A stretch of 64,000 bases of DNA, from NCBI RefSeq assembly GCF_004006535.1, contig NZ_RLIH01000004.1, positions 1-64,000 on the forward strand, given 5' to 3'. Source of the stretch: Anaerosphaera multitolerans (GTDB taxonomy: Bacteria; Bacillota; Clostridia; Tissierellales; Peptoniphilaceae). The notes beneath the pieces are model-generated. The model was not told the DNA's origin. It worked only from the letters and a program-made list of their open reading frames with translations, and ran no database searches. The first letter of the stretch is position 1. Each line of letters opens with the position of its first letter. Positions 53,673-61,460 of this stretch are shown here, one piece after another. Both the position numbers and the translations under genes were made by a program.

Positions 53673-54233
53673 ATGTACGAAGTTATTAATAAATTATGTA
53701 TAAGGGCGAAGGTGGGAGATGAGGAAGCAAAGATATTACTAATAGATAAATTAAGTCCTCTTATAAAATCTTCTATTAAAAAATATTGTCCATTGTGGGA
53801 CTACTATGAAGATCTTTACCAAGATGGAGTTTTAATTTTACTGGAATGTTTAAAAATTCATGATGAAAAGAAAGGTACATATTTAAATTTTTTAAAAAAC
53901 TATTTAAGGTTTTATTATTTGGAAACTTTTAAATACCTATTAAAAGACCATGGAACTAAAGTACCTTTGGAAGATGAAGAAAAAAGTTATCTTGAAGAGT
54001 TACAAGATGATTTCAGCATTGAAGATTATTTTTTAAGTTTGGAGTTAAGCGAAAGTTTAAAAGCTGCTTTAGGAGATTTAACTTTACGCCAAAGAAAAGT
54101 TGTCCTTTTATTTTACTACAACAAACTTTCTTTAGATGAGATAGCGGCTAAACTTAATATAAGTAAGTGGACAGTGGTAAATACTAAGAGAAGAGCTGTT
54201 GAAATTCTTAAAAGGACTTTGGCCTATAAGTAG
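53673..54233 (+). CDS. Sigma-70 family factor of the small, UviA/TcdR-like kind
   Basis: About 186 residues. Region 2: DEEAKILLIDKLSPLIKSSI, DYYEDLYQDGVLILLECL and HDEKKGTYLNFLKNYLRFYY. Region 4: LTLRQRKVVLLFYYNKLSLDE followed by the helix-turn-helix IAAKLNISKWTVVNTKRRAV. The ATG at 53673 has AAGGGAG eight bases upstream; a GTG at 53664 overlaps that site. A LexA box covers its promoter, as known for UviA in Clostridium perfringens. Target promoters unknown; DUF1659 and DUF2922 genes follow. Confidence 0.82.
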   Translation: MYEVINKLCIRAKVGDEEAKILLIDKLSPLIKSSIKKYCPLWDYYEDLYQDGVLILLECLKIHDEKKGTYLNFLKNYLRFYYLETFKYLLKDHGTKVPLEDEEKSYLEELQDDFSIEDYFLSLELSESLKAALGDLTLRQRKVVLLFYYNKLSLDEIAAKLNISKWTVVNTKRRAVEILKRTLAYK

Positions 54234-54386
54234 CTAAAGTTTAAAATAGCTAGTTATATTTAGCCTATTAGAAATTCTTCTTTGATATTAGATAATTTTA
54301 AATAAATATTCTAAAGATTAAAAATATTTTAATTACAATAGCAACTTTTACTAAAATTTCCTATATATATTATAGGAGGTGAGAAT

Positions 54387-54608
54387 ATGGCAGTGGAAAA
54401 TATTTTATCTACTAAGTTAAAGGTTGAATTTGACGACGGTTTTTATGACAGTGGAAAACAAAAATTAAAGACCAAGACATTTTCAAATGTAAATCCGCAG
54501 GCGGAGCTAAGTGCTTTATACAATACGGCTGAGTCGCTGGGTAATTTCAGTACTAGAGAAGCTTTGGGATTTAAGAAAGTTGTGGAATCGGAATTAGTTG
54601 AGGGTTAG
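54387..54608 (+). CDS. DUF1659 family small protein
   Basis: 73 residues: STKLKVEFDDGF, KTKTFSNVNPQAELSALYNT and an AESL region, the DUF1659 pattern. AGGAGGTGAG precedes the ATG. In Firmicutes it commonly travels with DUF2922, YvrJ and a sigma factor; function unknown. Confidence 0.8.
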   Translation: MAVENILSTKLKVEFDDGFYDSGKQKLKTKTFSNVNPQAELSALYNTAESLGNFSTREALGFKKVVESELVEG

Positions 54609-54624
54609 TAAAAGGAGGTAAATT

Positions 54625-54843
54625 ATGGACAATACTAAAACTTTGGAAATGGAATTGGAAGATGTAAACGAAAGAACTTCCAAACTAAGTGTTATTGATC
54701 CCAAGGACGACCTTGTAAAAGAAGACATAGTAAACTTTGAACAGTTAATAATTGCAGGTGAGGTTTTTCTCGGACCGACAGGGGCAGTAAAGAAAATTTC
54801 CCGCGCCTATATAAGAGAAGTTAACATTAGAGAACTTATATAG
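54625..54843 (+). CDS. DUF2922 family small protein
   Basis: 72 residues: TLEMELEDVNERTSKLSVID, PKDDLVKEDI, and GAVKKISRAYIREVNI, matching DUF2922. AAGGAGG precedes the ATG, 16 bases after the DUF1659 gene. Function unknown. Confidence 0.8.
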   Translation: MDNTKTLEMELEDVNERTSKLSVIDPKDDLVKEDIVNFEQLIIAGEVFLGPTGAVKKISRAYIREVNIRELI

Positions 54844-54855
54844 TCGGAGGAAGTT

Positions 54856-54957
54856 ATGGAGTTGAAATTGTGTGGGGCAAGGGAGAGTATAACTTCTAGG
54901 GCTGGTTATTTATTCCTAAGAGTTAGAGATGTAGCTAAAAGAGAAAAAGAGCATTGA
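54856..54957 (+). CDS. 33-residue ORF in the YvrJ position
   Basis: Starts at an ATG with GGAGG five bases upstream, 12 bases after DUF2922: MELKLCGARESITSRAGYLF, then LRVRDVAKREKEH. Related operons carry a YvrJ gene here; YLFLRVRD is only faintly like the YvrJ end, so this may be a shortened version or an unrelated peptide. Confidence 0.4.
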   Translation: MELKLCGARESITSRAGYLFLRVRDVAKREKEH

Positions 54958-55003
54958 GTTTAAATTAAAGTGTTAAAACTTATTTAAAGCTCAGTGCTCT
55001 TTT
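54946..55003. terminator. Bidirectional terminator
   Basis: AAAGAGCATTGAG pairs with CTCAGTGCTCTTTT over a large AT-rich loop. It serves the sigma operon and the opposing 54-residue gene. Confidence 0.65.
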
Positions 55004-55014
55004 GTTTTTAGTTT

Positions 55015-55179
55015 TTATTTAGCCTCTTGGTCTTTTTCTTTTTTCTCCTCTGATTTTTTCTTAACATATTTGTATAGATAGAGGGGACTTTTGGCTATTA
55101 GACATAGGGGACAAAATCTATACTGATTTTGCATTGCTTTTATTTCTTCATTATAATCTCTATTTGAATTATTGTTCAT
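55015..55179 (-). CDS. Small CxxC protein, unknown
   Basis: 54 residues on the minus strand: MNNNSNRDYNEEIKAMQNQY, RFCPLCLIAKSPLYLYKYV, then a Lys/Glu-rich tail. One CPLC motif. The ATG at 55179 is seven bases after GGGAGG (an ATG at 55185 abuts the site). No family recognised; convergent with the sigma cassette. Confidence 0.6.
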   Translation of the reverse strand: MNNNSNRDYNEEIKAMQNQYRFCPLCLIAKSPLYLYKYVKKKSEEKKEKDQEAK

Positions 55180-55353
55180 CTTCATTCCTCCCACGATTAA
55201 TAAATCTTAAATTCAAATTGTATATTAGAATTTTAAAATATAAATATTTAAAAGTTACTGTGGTTTTATAATATTAAAGTTTAAAATAATATTTATTATT
55301 TAAAGTATACCCAATAACTATGATTTTTAAGAATAGTAGAATAAGGGAAAAAT

Positions 55354-55378
55354 AAAAGCCGCCATAAGAATGGCGGCG
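55354..55378 (-). terminator. Terminator of the ureohydrolase gene
   Basis: GCCGCCAT pairs with ATGGCGGC around AAGA; the minus strand continues TTTTATTTTT. It lies about 115 bases after the stop codon. Confidence 0.75.
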
Positions 55379-55381
55379 ATG

Positions 55382-55446
55382 TTGTAAACTACATGATGTA
55401 ATAGTTCCTAAGTATAAGTATGTTGGAACATATTTTAGTTTACAGC
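55382..55446 (-). other. Structured 3' region of the ureohydrolase transcript
   Basis: Nested pairing: TGTAAACT with AGTTTACA outside and GTTCC with GGAAC inside, between the stop codon and the terminator. Could be a stability element or processed 3' RNA. Confidence 0.4.
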
Positions 55447-55494
55447 ATACCTATGGGGAATGTATTTAAATATTATTATTCTTTTCTTTCAGAT

Positions 55495-56553
55495 TTACTT
55501 TAAAGGTAGACGTTTGTTTACTACTAATGAACACAAGGTGTCACAGATAATACGAACGCCCATTAAAGCAGTTTGTTGATTAGCATCGTCATATGGAGGG
55601 CTGACTTCAACCACTTCCATTCCGATTAATCCCGGTTCAGCAAGTTTCTTTACAAGACGAAGCACTTCTCTTGGAAGTAATCCGCCCGGCTCAGGCCATC
55701 CGGTTCCGTTGGAGATACCGCTGTCAATAACGTCTACGTCAACGGTTAAGTAAACTGCCTTTACGCCGTTAGCCCATGCTTTTTCAAGAGCTATTTCGGC
55801 TACTTTGTCAACTCCTAAGTCTACGACATCGTCAACTGTAAGTACAGTTTGACCACGTTGTTTTGTTCCCGCTGCAGCTCTGGCGTCGTTTTGCCAACCG
55901 CCGATTCCAATATGGACTATGTTTTTAGGGTCTAGGTTTGGAATTGAGCCTGCGTGGTAAAGTGGCGTGTCGTGCATTTTTTCTCCCATCATAAGTGGAG
56001 TCATGTCAAGGTGTCTGTCCAGTTGAATAACACCTATATTTCCCTCTACTGCTTTTGTAACTCCCATAATAGTTCCATAGGCAATGGAGTGGTCTCCTCC
56101 CAATACTACAGGGAATACATTTTGTTTTACGATTGAAGATATGGCGCTACTTAGTTGTTCCATTTCTCTATCTATTTGATGGATGGAGTAAATGTCGCCG
56201 ATATCTCCCATTTGCAACTCTAAAGCCAGGTCGATTCCTGCTTCAAAGTTATAGGTTTTAAATAATTTTGATATAGAACGCATCGATTCTGGGCCGAAAC
56301 GGGTACCCGGTCTAAATGTGGTACCCACATCAAATGGGGCGCCTACAAAGGCTACGTCTAAATCTTTAACATTGTCTAAATCTACAATGTATGGTGTTTT
56401 TAAAAATGTTGCTATGCCCGCATATGAAGGTGTATCACCTCGTACGAAAAGTGGCAAATCCTGAGTATGTGGACTGTTTTCCATGCCACCCATTTTCTCG
56501 ACAAGTTTTTCAGCTGCCAAAAGAGCCTTTTCTCCATGAGTATTTGCTTTCAT
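55495..56553 (-). CDS. Ureohydrolase of the agmatinase/arginase superfamily
   Basis: 352 residues. Metal-binding motifs are complete: VVLGGDHSIAYG, LDRHLDM (DxHxD, but Arg where Ala is usual) and LTVDVDVIDSG. GIGGWQND and GTGWPEPGGLLPRE are characteristic of a divergent branch rather than classical SpeB. Removes urea from a guanidino compound; agmatine, guanidinobutyrate or free guanidine are possible. AAGGAGAG precedes the ATG. Monocistronic and divergent from PEP carboxykinase. Confidence 0.8.
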   Translation of the reverse strand: MKANTHGEKALLAAEKLVEKMGGMENSPHTQDLPLFVRGDTPSYAGIATFLKTPYIVDLDNVKDLDVAFVGAPFDVGTTFRPGTRFGPESMRSISKLFKTYNFEAGIDLALELQMGDIGDIYSIHQIDREMEQLSSAISSIVKQNVFPVVLGGDHSIAYGTIMGVTKAVEGNIGVIQLDRHLDMTPLMMGEKMHDTPLYHAGSIPNLDPKNIVHIGIGGWQNDARAAAGTKQRGQTVLTVDDVVDLGVDKVAEIALEKAWANGVKAVYLTVDVDVIDSGISNGTGWPEPGGLLPREVLRLVKKLAEPGLIGMEVVEVSPPYDDANQQTALMGVRIICDTLCSLVVNKRLPLK

Positions 56554-56626
56554 CTTATTACACTCTCCTTAGTATAATTACAACGTCCCATAGATTATAC
56601 TGCTCAAAAAGACAACCTTATTACTT

Positions 56627-56680
56627 AAGGTCAAATATAGGGTATCACACTACAGGGGTAAAGTCAAATACAGAGGTGTA
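56627..56680. repeat. Direct repeat in the ureohydrolase-pckG divergent region
   Basis: GTCAAATATAG at 56630-56640 and GTCAAATACAG at 56662-56672, 32 bases apart (about three helical turns), each followed by a GGT-containing segment. Possible paired activator or repressor site. Confidence 0.45.
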
Positions 56681-56766
56681 GCAGAAAAATGACTTTTAAA
56701 TTACAAAGTATAGATATTTTATTATTTTAGTATAGCTATTTCAAATAGTATTTAAGATGTATTAAA

Positions 56767-56794
56767 TTGTATAGGAGCTTAATTATGTTATAAT
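56767..56794 (+). promoter_or_regulatory. Putative promoter of pckG
   Basis: TTGTAT, 16-base spacer, TATAAT (56789-56794), 43 bases before the start codon. Confidence 0.5.
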
Positions 56795-56837
56795 AAATAG
56801 AAATTAATATAACCTATTAAAATCTAGGAGAAGATAA

Positions 56838-58610
56838 ATGACTAATAATAAATTTGTAATTAATTGGATAGAGGAAATGGCGGAACTTTTAGAGCCAAGT
56901 GAAATTATGTGGATTACGGGAGAACAATCCCAGCTGGACCAATTAAAAGAAGAGGCAATTAAAACGGGAGAGCTAATCCTTTTAAATCAGGAGCTACATC
57001 CCGGATGTACTTTACATCGCTCTGCTGTAAATGATGTGGCAAGAGTGGAGGACAGAACTTTTATCTGTACTGAAGACAAAGAAGATGCGGGACCTAATAA
57101 CAACTGGATAGCACCTGAGGAGATGTACGGAATTATTAAGCCTATTTTTAAGGGAGCTATGAGGGGAAGGACTATGTACATAATTCCCTATAGTATGGGG
57201 CCTGTTGATTCACCTTATTCCAAAATCGGTTTTGAAATTACCGATTCCATCTATGTGGTTTTAAATATGGATATTATGACGAGAGTAGGTAGAAGAGTAC
57301 TGGAGAGGCTGGGAGAATCTGAGGACTTTGTAAAGGGAGTCCATTCAACGGCGGAGCTGGATGATAAGAAGCGTTACATTGCTCATTTTCCCGAAGACAA
57401 TACTATTTGGTCGGTAAATTCAGGTTATGGCGGAAATGTACTTTTGGGAAAGAAGTGCTTTGCTCTTAGAATTGCATCTCATCAGGGGAAAAATGAGGGA
57501 TGGATGGCTGAGCATATGTTGATATTGGGAATTGAAAATCCTCAAGGAGAGGTTAAATATATTGCGGGAGCTTTTCCTTCAGCTTGTGGAAAGACCAACC
57601 TTGCTATGTTAATACCGCCTGAGGTATATAGAAAAAAGGGTTATAAGGTTTGGACTGTGGGAGATGATATAGCTTGGATGCATATAGGGGAAGACGGCAG
57701 ACTTTATGCTATTAATCCTGAAGCGGGTTTTTTCGGAGTGGTACCGGGTACTAATGAAAAGTCAAATCCAAATGCGCTTGGAACTATGGAGAAGGACACT
57801 ATCTTTACTAATGTGGCTCTTAATTTAGACAATGGAAGTGTATGGTGGGAGGGACTTGATTCCAATCCTCCTGAAAATGGGGAAGATTGGAAGGGAGATG
57901 CTTGGAATGGGAAAACCTCTAAAGAAAAGGGAGCTCACCCAAATTCAAGGTTTACTTCCTCTGCAAGAAATTGTCCTTCAATAAGTCCTCACTGGGAAGA
58001 TCCTCAAGGTGTTCCAATTTCAGCAATATTATTTGGAGGTAGAAGGGCAAAGACGGCGCCTTTAGTATATGAGTCAAGAGATTGGCAACATGGGACTTTT
58101 TTAGGGGCAACTATGGCCTCTGAAACAACAGCTGCCATAATTGGTGATGTAGGTGTAGTAAGAAGAGATCCTATGGCAATGCTTCCTTTCTGTGGCTACA
58201 ATATGGGGGATTATTTTCAACACTGGCTTGATATGGGAGGAGAACTAGGCGATAAGGCTCCAAAGATATTTCACGTAAATTGGTTTAGACTTGATGAAAA
58301 TGGGGATTATATGTGGCCGGGATTTGGCGACAATATGAGAGTGTTGGAATGGATATTAAATCGTTGTGAAAATAAAGTTGATGCTGAGGAAATTGCAATT
58401 GGTTATATTCCAAAAGCTGAGGATATAAACCGAGAGGGTGTTGAAGAGGAAGTATCTCTTAGTAAAGTTAGGGAGCTTTTAAAGGTAAATAAAGAAGAAT
58501 GGTTGGAAGATGTGGAAAATATAAAAGAATTTTTCAAACCCTTTGGAGATAGATTGCCTGTTGAAATAAAAGATGAGTTAAATAAGTTAGAGGAAAATTT
58601 AAGAAATTAA
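56838..58610 (+). CDS. pckG: Phosphoenolpyruvate carboxykinase (GTP)
   Basis: 590 residues. Interconverts oxaloacetate and PEP with GTP/GDP. FPSACGKTNLAMLIPP is the kinase-1a P-loop with the mobile Cys, WTVGDDIAWMHIGEDGRLYA the metal-binding region, and NPEAGFFGVVPGTNEKSNPN follows. The pattern is the GTP type, not the ATP type. TAGGAG precedes the ATG. Confidence 0.95.
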   Translation: MTNNKFVINWIEEMAELLEPSEIMWITGEQSQLDQLKEEAIKTGELILLNQELHPGCTLHRSAVNDVARVEDRTFICTEDKEDAGPNNNWIAPEEMYGIIKPIFKGAMRGRTMYIIPYSMGPVDSPYSKIGFEITDSIYVVLNMDIMTRVGRRVLERLGESEDFVKGVHSTAELDDKKRYIAHFPEDNTIWSVNSGYGGNVLLGKKCFALRIASHQGKNEGWMAEHMLILGIENPQGEVKYIAGAFPSACGKTNLAMLIPPEVYRKKGYKVWTVGDDIAWMHIGEDGRLYAINPEAGFFGVVPGTNEKSNPNALGTMEKDTIFTNVALNLDNGSVWWEGLDSNPPENGEDWKGDAWNGKTSKEKGAHPNSRFTSSARNCPSISPHWEDPQGVPISAILFGGRRAKTAPLVYESRDWQHGTFLGATMASETTAAIIGDVGVVRRDPMAMLPFCGYNMGDYFQHWLDMGGELGDKAPKIFHVNWFRLDENGDYMWPGFGDNMRVLEWILNRCENKVDAEEIAIGYIPKAEDINREGVEEEVSLSKVRELLKVNKEEWLEDVENIKEFFKPFGDRLPVEIKDELNKLEENLRN

Positions 58611-58613
58611 AAA

Positions 58614-58637
58614 ATGTAGGCTACTGCCTACGTTTTT
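58614..58637 (+). terminator. Terminator of pckG
   Basis: GTAGGC pairs with GCCTAC around TACT, followed by TTTTTTT. Confidence 0.8.
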
Positions 58638-58668
58638 TTACGGGTTAAATACTATAATATTTTAAATG

Positions 58669-59238
58669 TTAAAATTGAAACTGTTCATTTTCAATACTTT
58701 TAATAACTGCAAGAGAAAGTAAATCATAGCCCATATCTCTTATAATTTTTCCGCCTTCCTGAAAGCCCTTTTCCACAGCTACGGAAATACCGCTTACTTT
58801 TGAACCGGCTTGATTTGCCACGTCAATAAGACCTTTAAGGGCATTCCCCTCAGCTAGGAAGTCATCAATAATAATTAAATTATCATTTTCATTTAAATAT
58901 TTTTTAGAGACTGTAACTGTATATTCCTTATCAGTAGTAAAGGATTTTACTAAGGATTGATAGACGTCAGTGCCGAGATTTTTATTTTTTTGTTTTTTTG
59001 CAAAGACCACGGGAACATAGTTGAATTTTTGTGATAGAACTGTTGCAAGAGCTATTCCTGATGCCTCAATGGTCAAAATTTTATTTATATCTTTATCTTT
59101 AAAATGTTGATAGATTGCCTCACTTAATTGTGAAAGAAATTCAATATCCAATTGGTGATTTAAAAATGAATCAACTTTTATTATATTTCCATTTAATATA
59201 TAACCGTCTTTCTTTATACGTTCTTCTAATAATTTCAT
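58669..59238 (-). CDS. xpt: Xanthine phosphoribosyltransferase
   Basis: 189 residues. Salvages xanthine to XMP. LTIEASGIALATVLSQKF and the PRPP motif LIIIDDFLAEGNALKGL are diagnostic, and the FLNHQLD segment near the N-terminus fits Xpt. GGGAGG precedes the ATG. No purine riboswitch is seen in the short upstream region, and pbuX is not adjacent. Confidence 0.92.
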   Translation of the reverse strand: MKLLEERIKKDGYILNGNIIKVDSFLNHQLDIEFLSQLSEAIYQHFKDKDINKILTIEASGIALATVLSQKFNYVPVVFAKKQKNKNLGTDVYQSLVKSFTTDKEYTVTVSKKYLNENDNLIIIDDFLAEGNALKGLIDVANQAGSKVSGISVAVEKGFQEGGKIIRDMGYDLLSLAVIKSIENEQFQF

Positions 59239-59331
59239 CGAACCCCTCCCTTTAAATATTATTACAGAAAAATACTTATTTTTAAAGTCTTTTATGTATA
59301 ATATATATAGAACTATTTAGGAGGTAATACG

Positions 59332-59859
59332 ATGTTTAACGAACTTGCAAAAAAGAGAAGAAGTATAAGAAAGTACACAGATGAAGAAATCTCTGAAAAA
59401 GACTTAAATTTAATTTTAGAAAGTGCACTATTATCACCTACCGGAAAAAATTTAGATTCTAAGAGATTTATAGTTATAAAGGATAAGGAAATGCTGGAGA
59501 AGCTTTCCAAGTACAAGGTAAGCGGCGCGGCTTTTTTAAAGGGAGCAAGTGTGGCAATTGCTGTAGTAACTAATAAGGAGCTTGCAGCTACTACTTATAA
59601 TCAGGATGCTTGTATTGCAGCGACCTTTATTCAACTTCAGGCTGAGGACTTGGGCTTGGGCAGCTGTTGGGGAAATGTAACCACTGCTGTTAATGAAGAG
59701 GGTAGACCTTCACAGGAAGTTTTAAAAGAATTACTTGAAGTTCCTGAGGAGTATAATGTAGAATGTGTTATTGGAATTGGACATAAGGCGGAAGAACCAA
59801 GAGAAAAAAAAGAACTTGATTTTAAAGAGCATGTATTTTTTGAAAAATTTAGAGGTTAA
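59332..59859 (+). CDS. Nitroreductase family protein
   Basis: 175 residues, FMN-dependent. RRSIRKYTDEEI at the N-terminus, ALLSPTGKNLDSKRFIVI, and LGSCWGNVT in the second half. Substrate unknown. TAGGAGG precedes the ATG. It lies one base upstream of tsaE and may be co-transcribed with the t6A cluster. Confidence 0.88.
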   Translation: MFNELAKKRRSIRKYTDEEISEKDLNLILESALLSPTGKNLDSKRFIVIKDKEMLEKLSKYKVSGAAFLKGASVAIAVVTNKELAATTYNQDACIAATFIQLQAEDLGLGSCWGNVTTAVNEEGRPSQEVLKELLEVPEEYNVECVIGIGHKAEEPREKKELDFKEHVFFEKFRG

Positions 59860-59860
59860 A

Positions 59861-60310
59861 ATGCAAATTAGTTTAAAAGATGTTGAAGAAACTAAAGTAT
59901 TTGGCATTAAACTGGGAAAACTTTTAAGGCCCGGTGATGTAATCTGTTTAAATGGAGATTTAGGCGCGGGAAAGACAACGCTAACTAAAAGTATTGGAGA
60001 GGGAATGGGTATAGAGGACTATATCACCTCTCCTACTTTTACCATTATAAATGAATACTATGGTCCTGTTAATCTCTATCACTTTGATACCTACAGACTT
60101 GAAACAGAAGAGGATATTTTCTACATGGGCTTTGATGAATATTTTTATGGTGACGGAGTTTGTATAGTTGAATGGGCTGATAAAATTAAAGAAGCGCTGC
60201 CTGAGGATTATTTAGAGTTAAATATAAAAAGAAAAACCGGAGAAGAGCGCATAATAGATATTGTAGCAGTGGGACTGCGTTCACAGGAACTTTTGGAGGA
60301 ATTGAAATGA
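59861..60310 (+). CDS. tsaE: tRNA t6A biosynthesis ATPase TsaE
   Basis: 149 residues. NGDLGAGKTTLTKSI is the P-loop and SPTFTIINEYYG, DTYRLE and VEWADKI are typical. Works with TsaB and TsaD in threonylcarbamoylation of tRNA A37. The frame extends upstream to 59765 inside the nitroreductase gene, but the ATG at 59861 after AGAGG gives the normal length. Confidence 0.93.
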   Translation: MQISLKDVEETKVFGIKLGKLLRPGDVICLNGDLGAGKTTLTKSIGEGMGIEDYITSPTFTIINEYYGPVNLYHFDTYRLETEEDIFYMGFDEYFYGDGVCIVEWADKIKEALPEDYLELNIKRKTGEERIIDIVAVGLRSQELLEELK

Positions 60311-60993
60311 GAGTATTGGGAATTGACACATCAACATTAAAAACTTGTGCGGGATTAATTGATGATGGAAAGGATATTGCATCTTTTGAACTCTCATCAA
60401 ATATGTTTAACTCCGAAGAATTAGTTGAAATGGTAGGAGATATATTTAAAAAGCTGGATTACAAGCTAAAGGACATTGACTTAATAGCTGTGGGAATAGG
60501 TCCGGGATCTTTTACGGGAACTAGAATAGCAGTTACCATTGCCAGAACTTTTGCTCAAACTTTAGGAATAGAGATAAAGGGAGTTTCGTCCTTAAAGGCA
60601 ATGGCTTTAAACTATGAGGGAGAGGGAATTATTCTTCCCCTTTTTGACGCTAAAAGAGGAAGAGCTTATTACGGCATCTATAAAAATCAAGGTGAAATAG
60701 AAAATTTAAAAGAGGACTCATTAAAACACATAGATGAAATAATGGAGGAACTTAGAGAGTTTAAAGAGGAAATAGTAGTTCTTGGACCGGGACGAGATGT
60801 ATTTTTGGAGAACTTGCAAAAGGAGTTTAAAGTAGTAAAATATAAAGACGGTATGATCCACGGGACAAATGTGGCTCATTTAGGACAATTGGAATATGGA
60901 AAATTTGGAGGAGACAATTTATTTGAAGTCCTGCCGAATTATATTAACCCTTCTCAAGCTGAAAGGGAGTTTGGAAAGAAAACAAGGTGTTGA
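60307..60993 (+). CDS. tsaB: tRNA t6A biosynthesis scaffold protein TsaB
   Basis: 228 residues of the ASKHA fold: GIDTSTLKTCAGLID, VGIGPGSFTGTRIAV and SSLKAMA. Forms the TsaBDE complex. Start overlaps the tsaE stop (ATGA). Confidence 0.93.
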   Translation: MRVLGIDTSTLKTCAGLIDDGKDIASFELSSNMFNSEELVEMVGDIFKKLDYKLKDIDLIAVGIGPGSFTGTRIAVTIARTFAQTLGIEIKGVSSLKAMALNYEGEGIILPLFDAKRGRAYYGIYKNQGEIENLKEDSLKHIDEIMEELREFKEEIVVLGPGRDVFLENLQKEFKVVKYKDGMIHGTNVAHLGQLEYGKFGGDNLFEVLPNYINPSQAEREFGKKTRC

Positions 60994-61457
60994 ATATAGA
61001 AAAGAAGAGCTTTAGAAAAGCAAAAACAGAGGATTTAGATAGAATAATGGAAATTGAAGAAGCTTCTTTTGATACTCCATGGTCAAGGGAAGCTTTGAAA
61101 ATGGAAATTGAAAGGGATTTAATTTCAGAAGTGTATGTAGTGGAAGTCCCTGATGAAGATGGAAATGGAAAAGTAGTGGGCTTTTTAAATTTCGTAAAAC
61201 TCTTTGGAGAAGTTCACATTAACAATGTGGCAATAGATGAGGATTACAGAAATTTGGGAATTGGAAGTTTTTTACTTTCCAATGTATTAAAAGAACTTGG
61301 AAATAACGGTTTTGGAAATTGGGATATTACTCTTGAAGTAAGACATGACAATTTTCCGGCGATTAATTTATATAAAAAATTTGGATTTGTAGAAGAGGGC
61401 ATGAGAAAGGACTATTATAAAATAGGATCTCATGCAATAATTATGTGGAAGAGGTGA
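60987..61457 (+). CDS. rimI: Ribosomal protein S18 alanine N-acetyltransferase RimI
   Basis: 156 residues, GNAT fold: FDTPWSREAL, INNVAIDEDYRNLGIGSFLL (acetyl-CoA site) and LEVRHDNFPAINLYKKFGF. Start is GTG at 60987 or TTG at 60990, overlapping the tsaB stop. Position between tsaB and tsaD is standard for rimI. Confidence 0.9.
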   Translation: MLNIEKKSFRKAKTEDLDRIMEIEEASFDTPWSREALKMEIERDLISEVYVVEVPDEDGNGKVVGFLNFVKLFGEVHINNVAIDEDYRNLGIGSFLLSNVLKELGNNGFGNWDITLEVRHDNFPAINLYKKFGFVEEGMRKDYYKIGSHAIIMWKR

Positions 61458-61460
61458 GAG

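Noticed and set aside
56554-56837. Guanidine riboswitch upstream of the ureohydrolase
   Set aside because: None of the ykkC-I, mini-ykkC (paired ACGR loops) or type III cores could be found.
59239-59331. Purine riboswitch for xpt
   Set aside because: The region is too short and lacks the conserved junction sequence.
59765-59860. N-terminal extension of TsaE overlapping the nitroreductase gene
   Set aside because: The ATG at 59861 with AGAGG gives the standard TsaE length and start.
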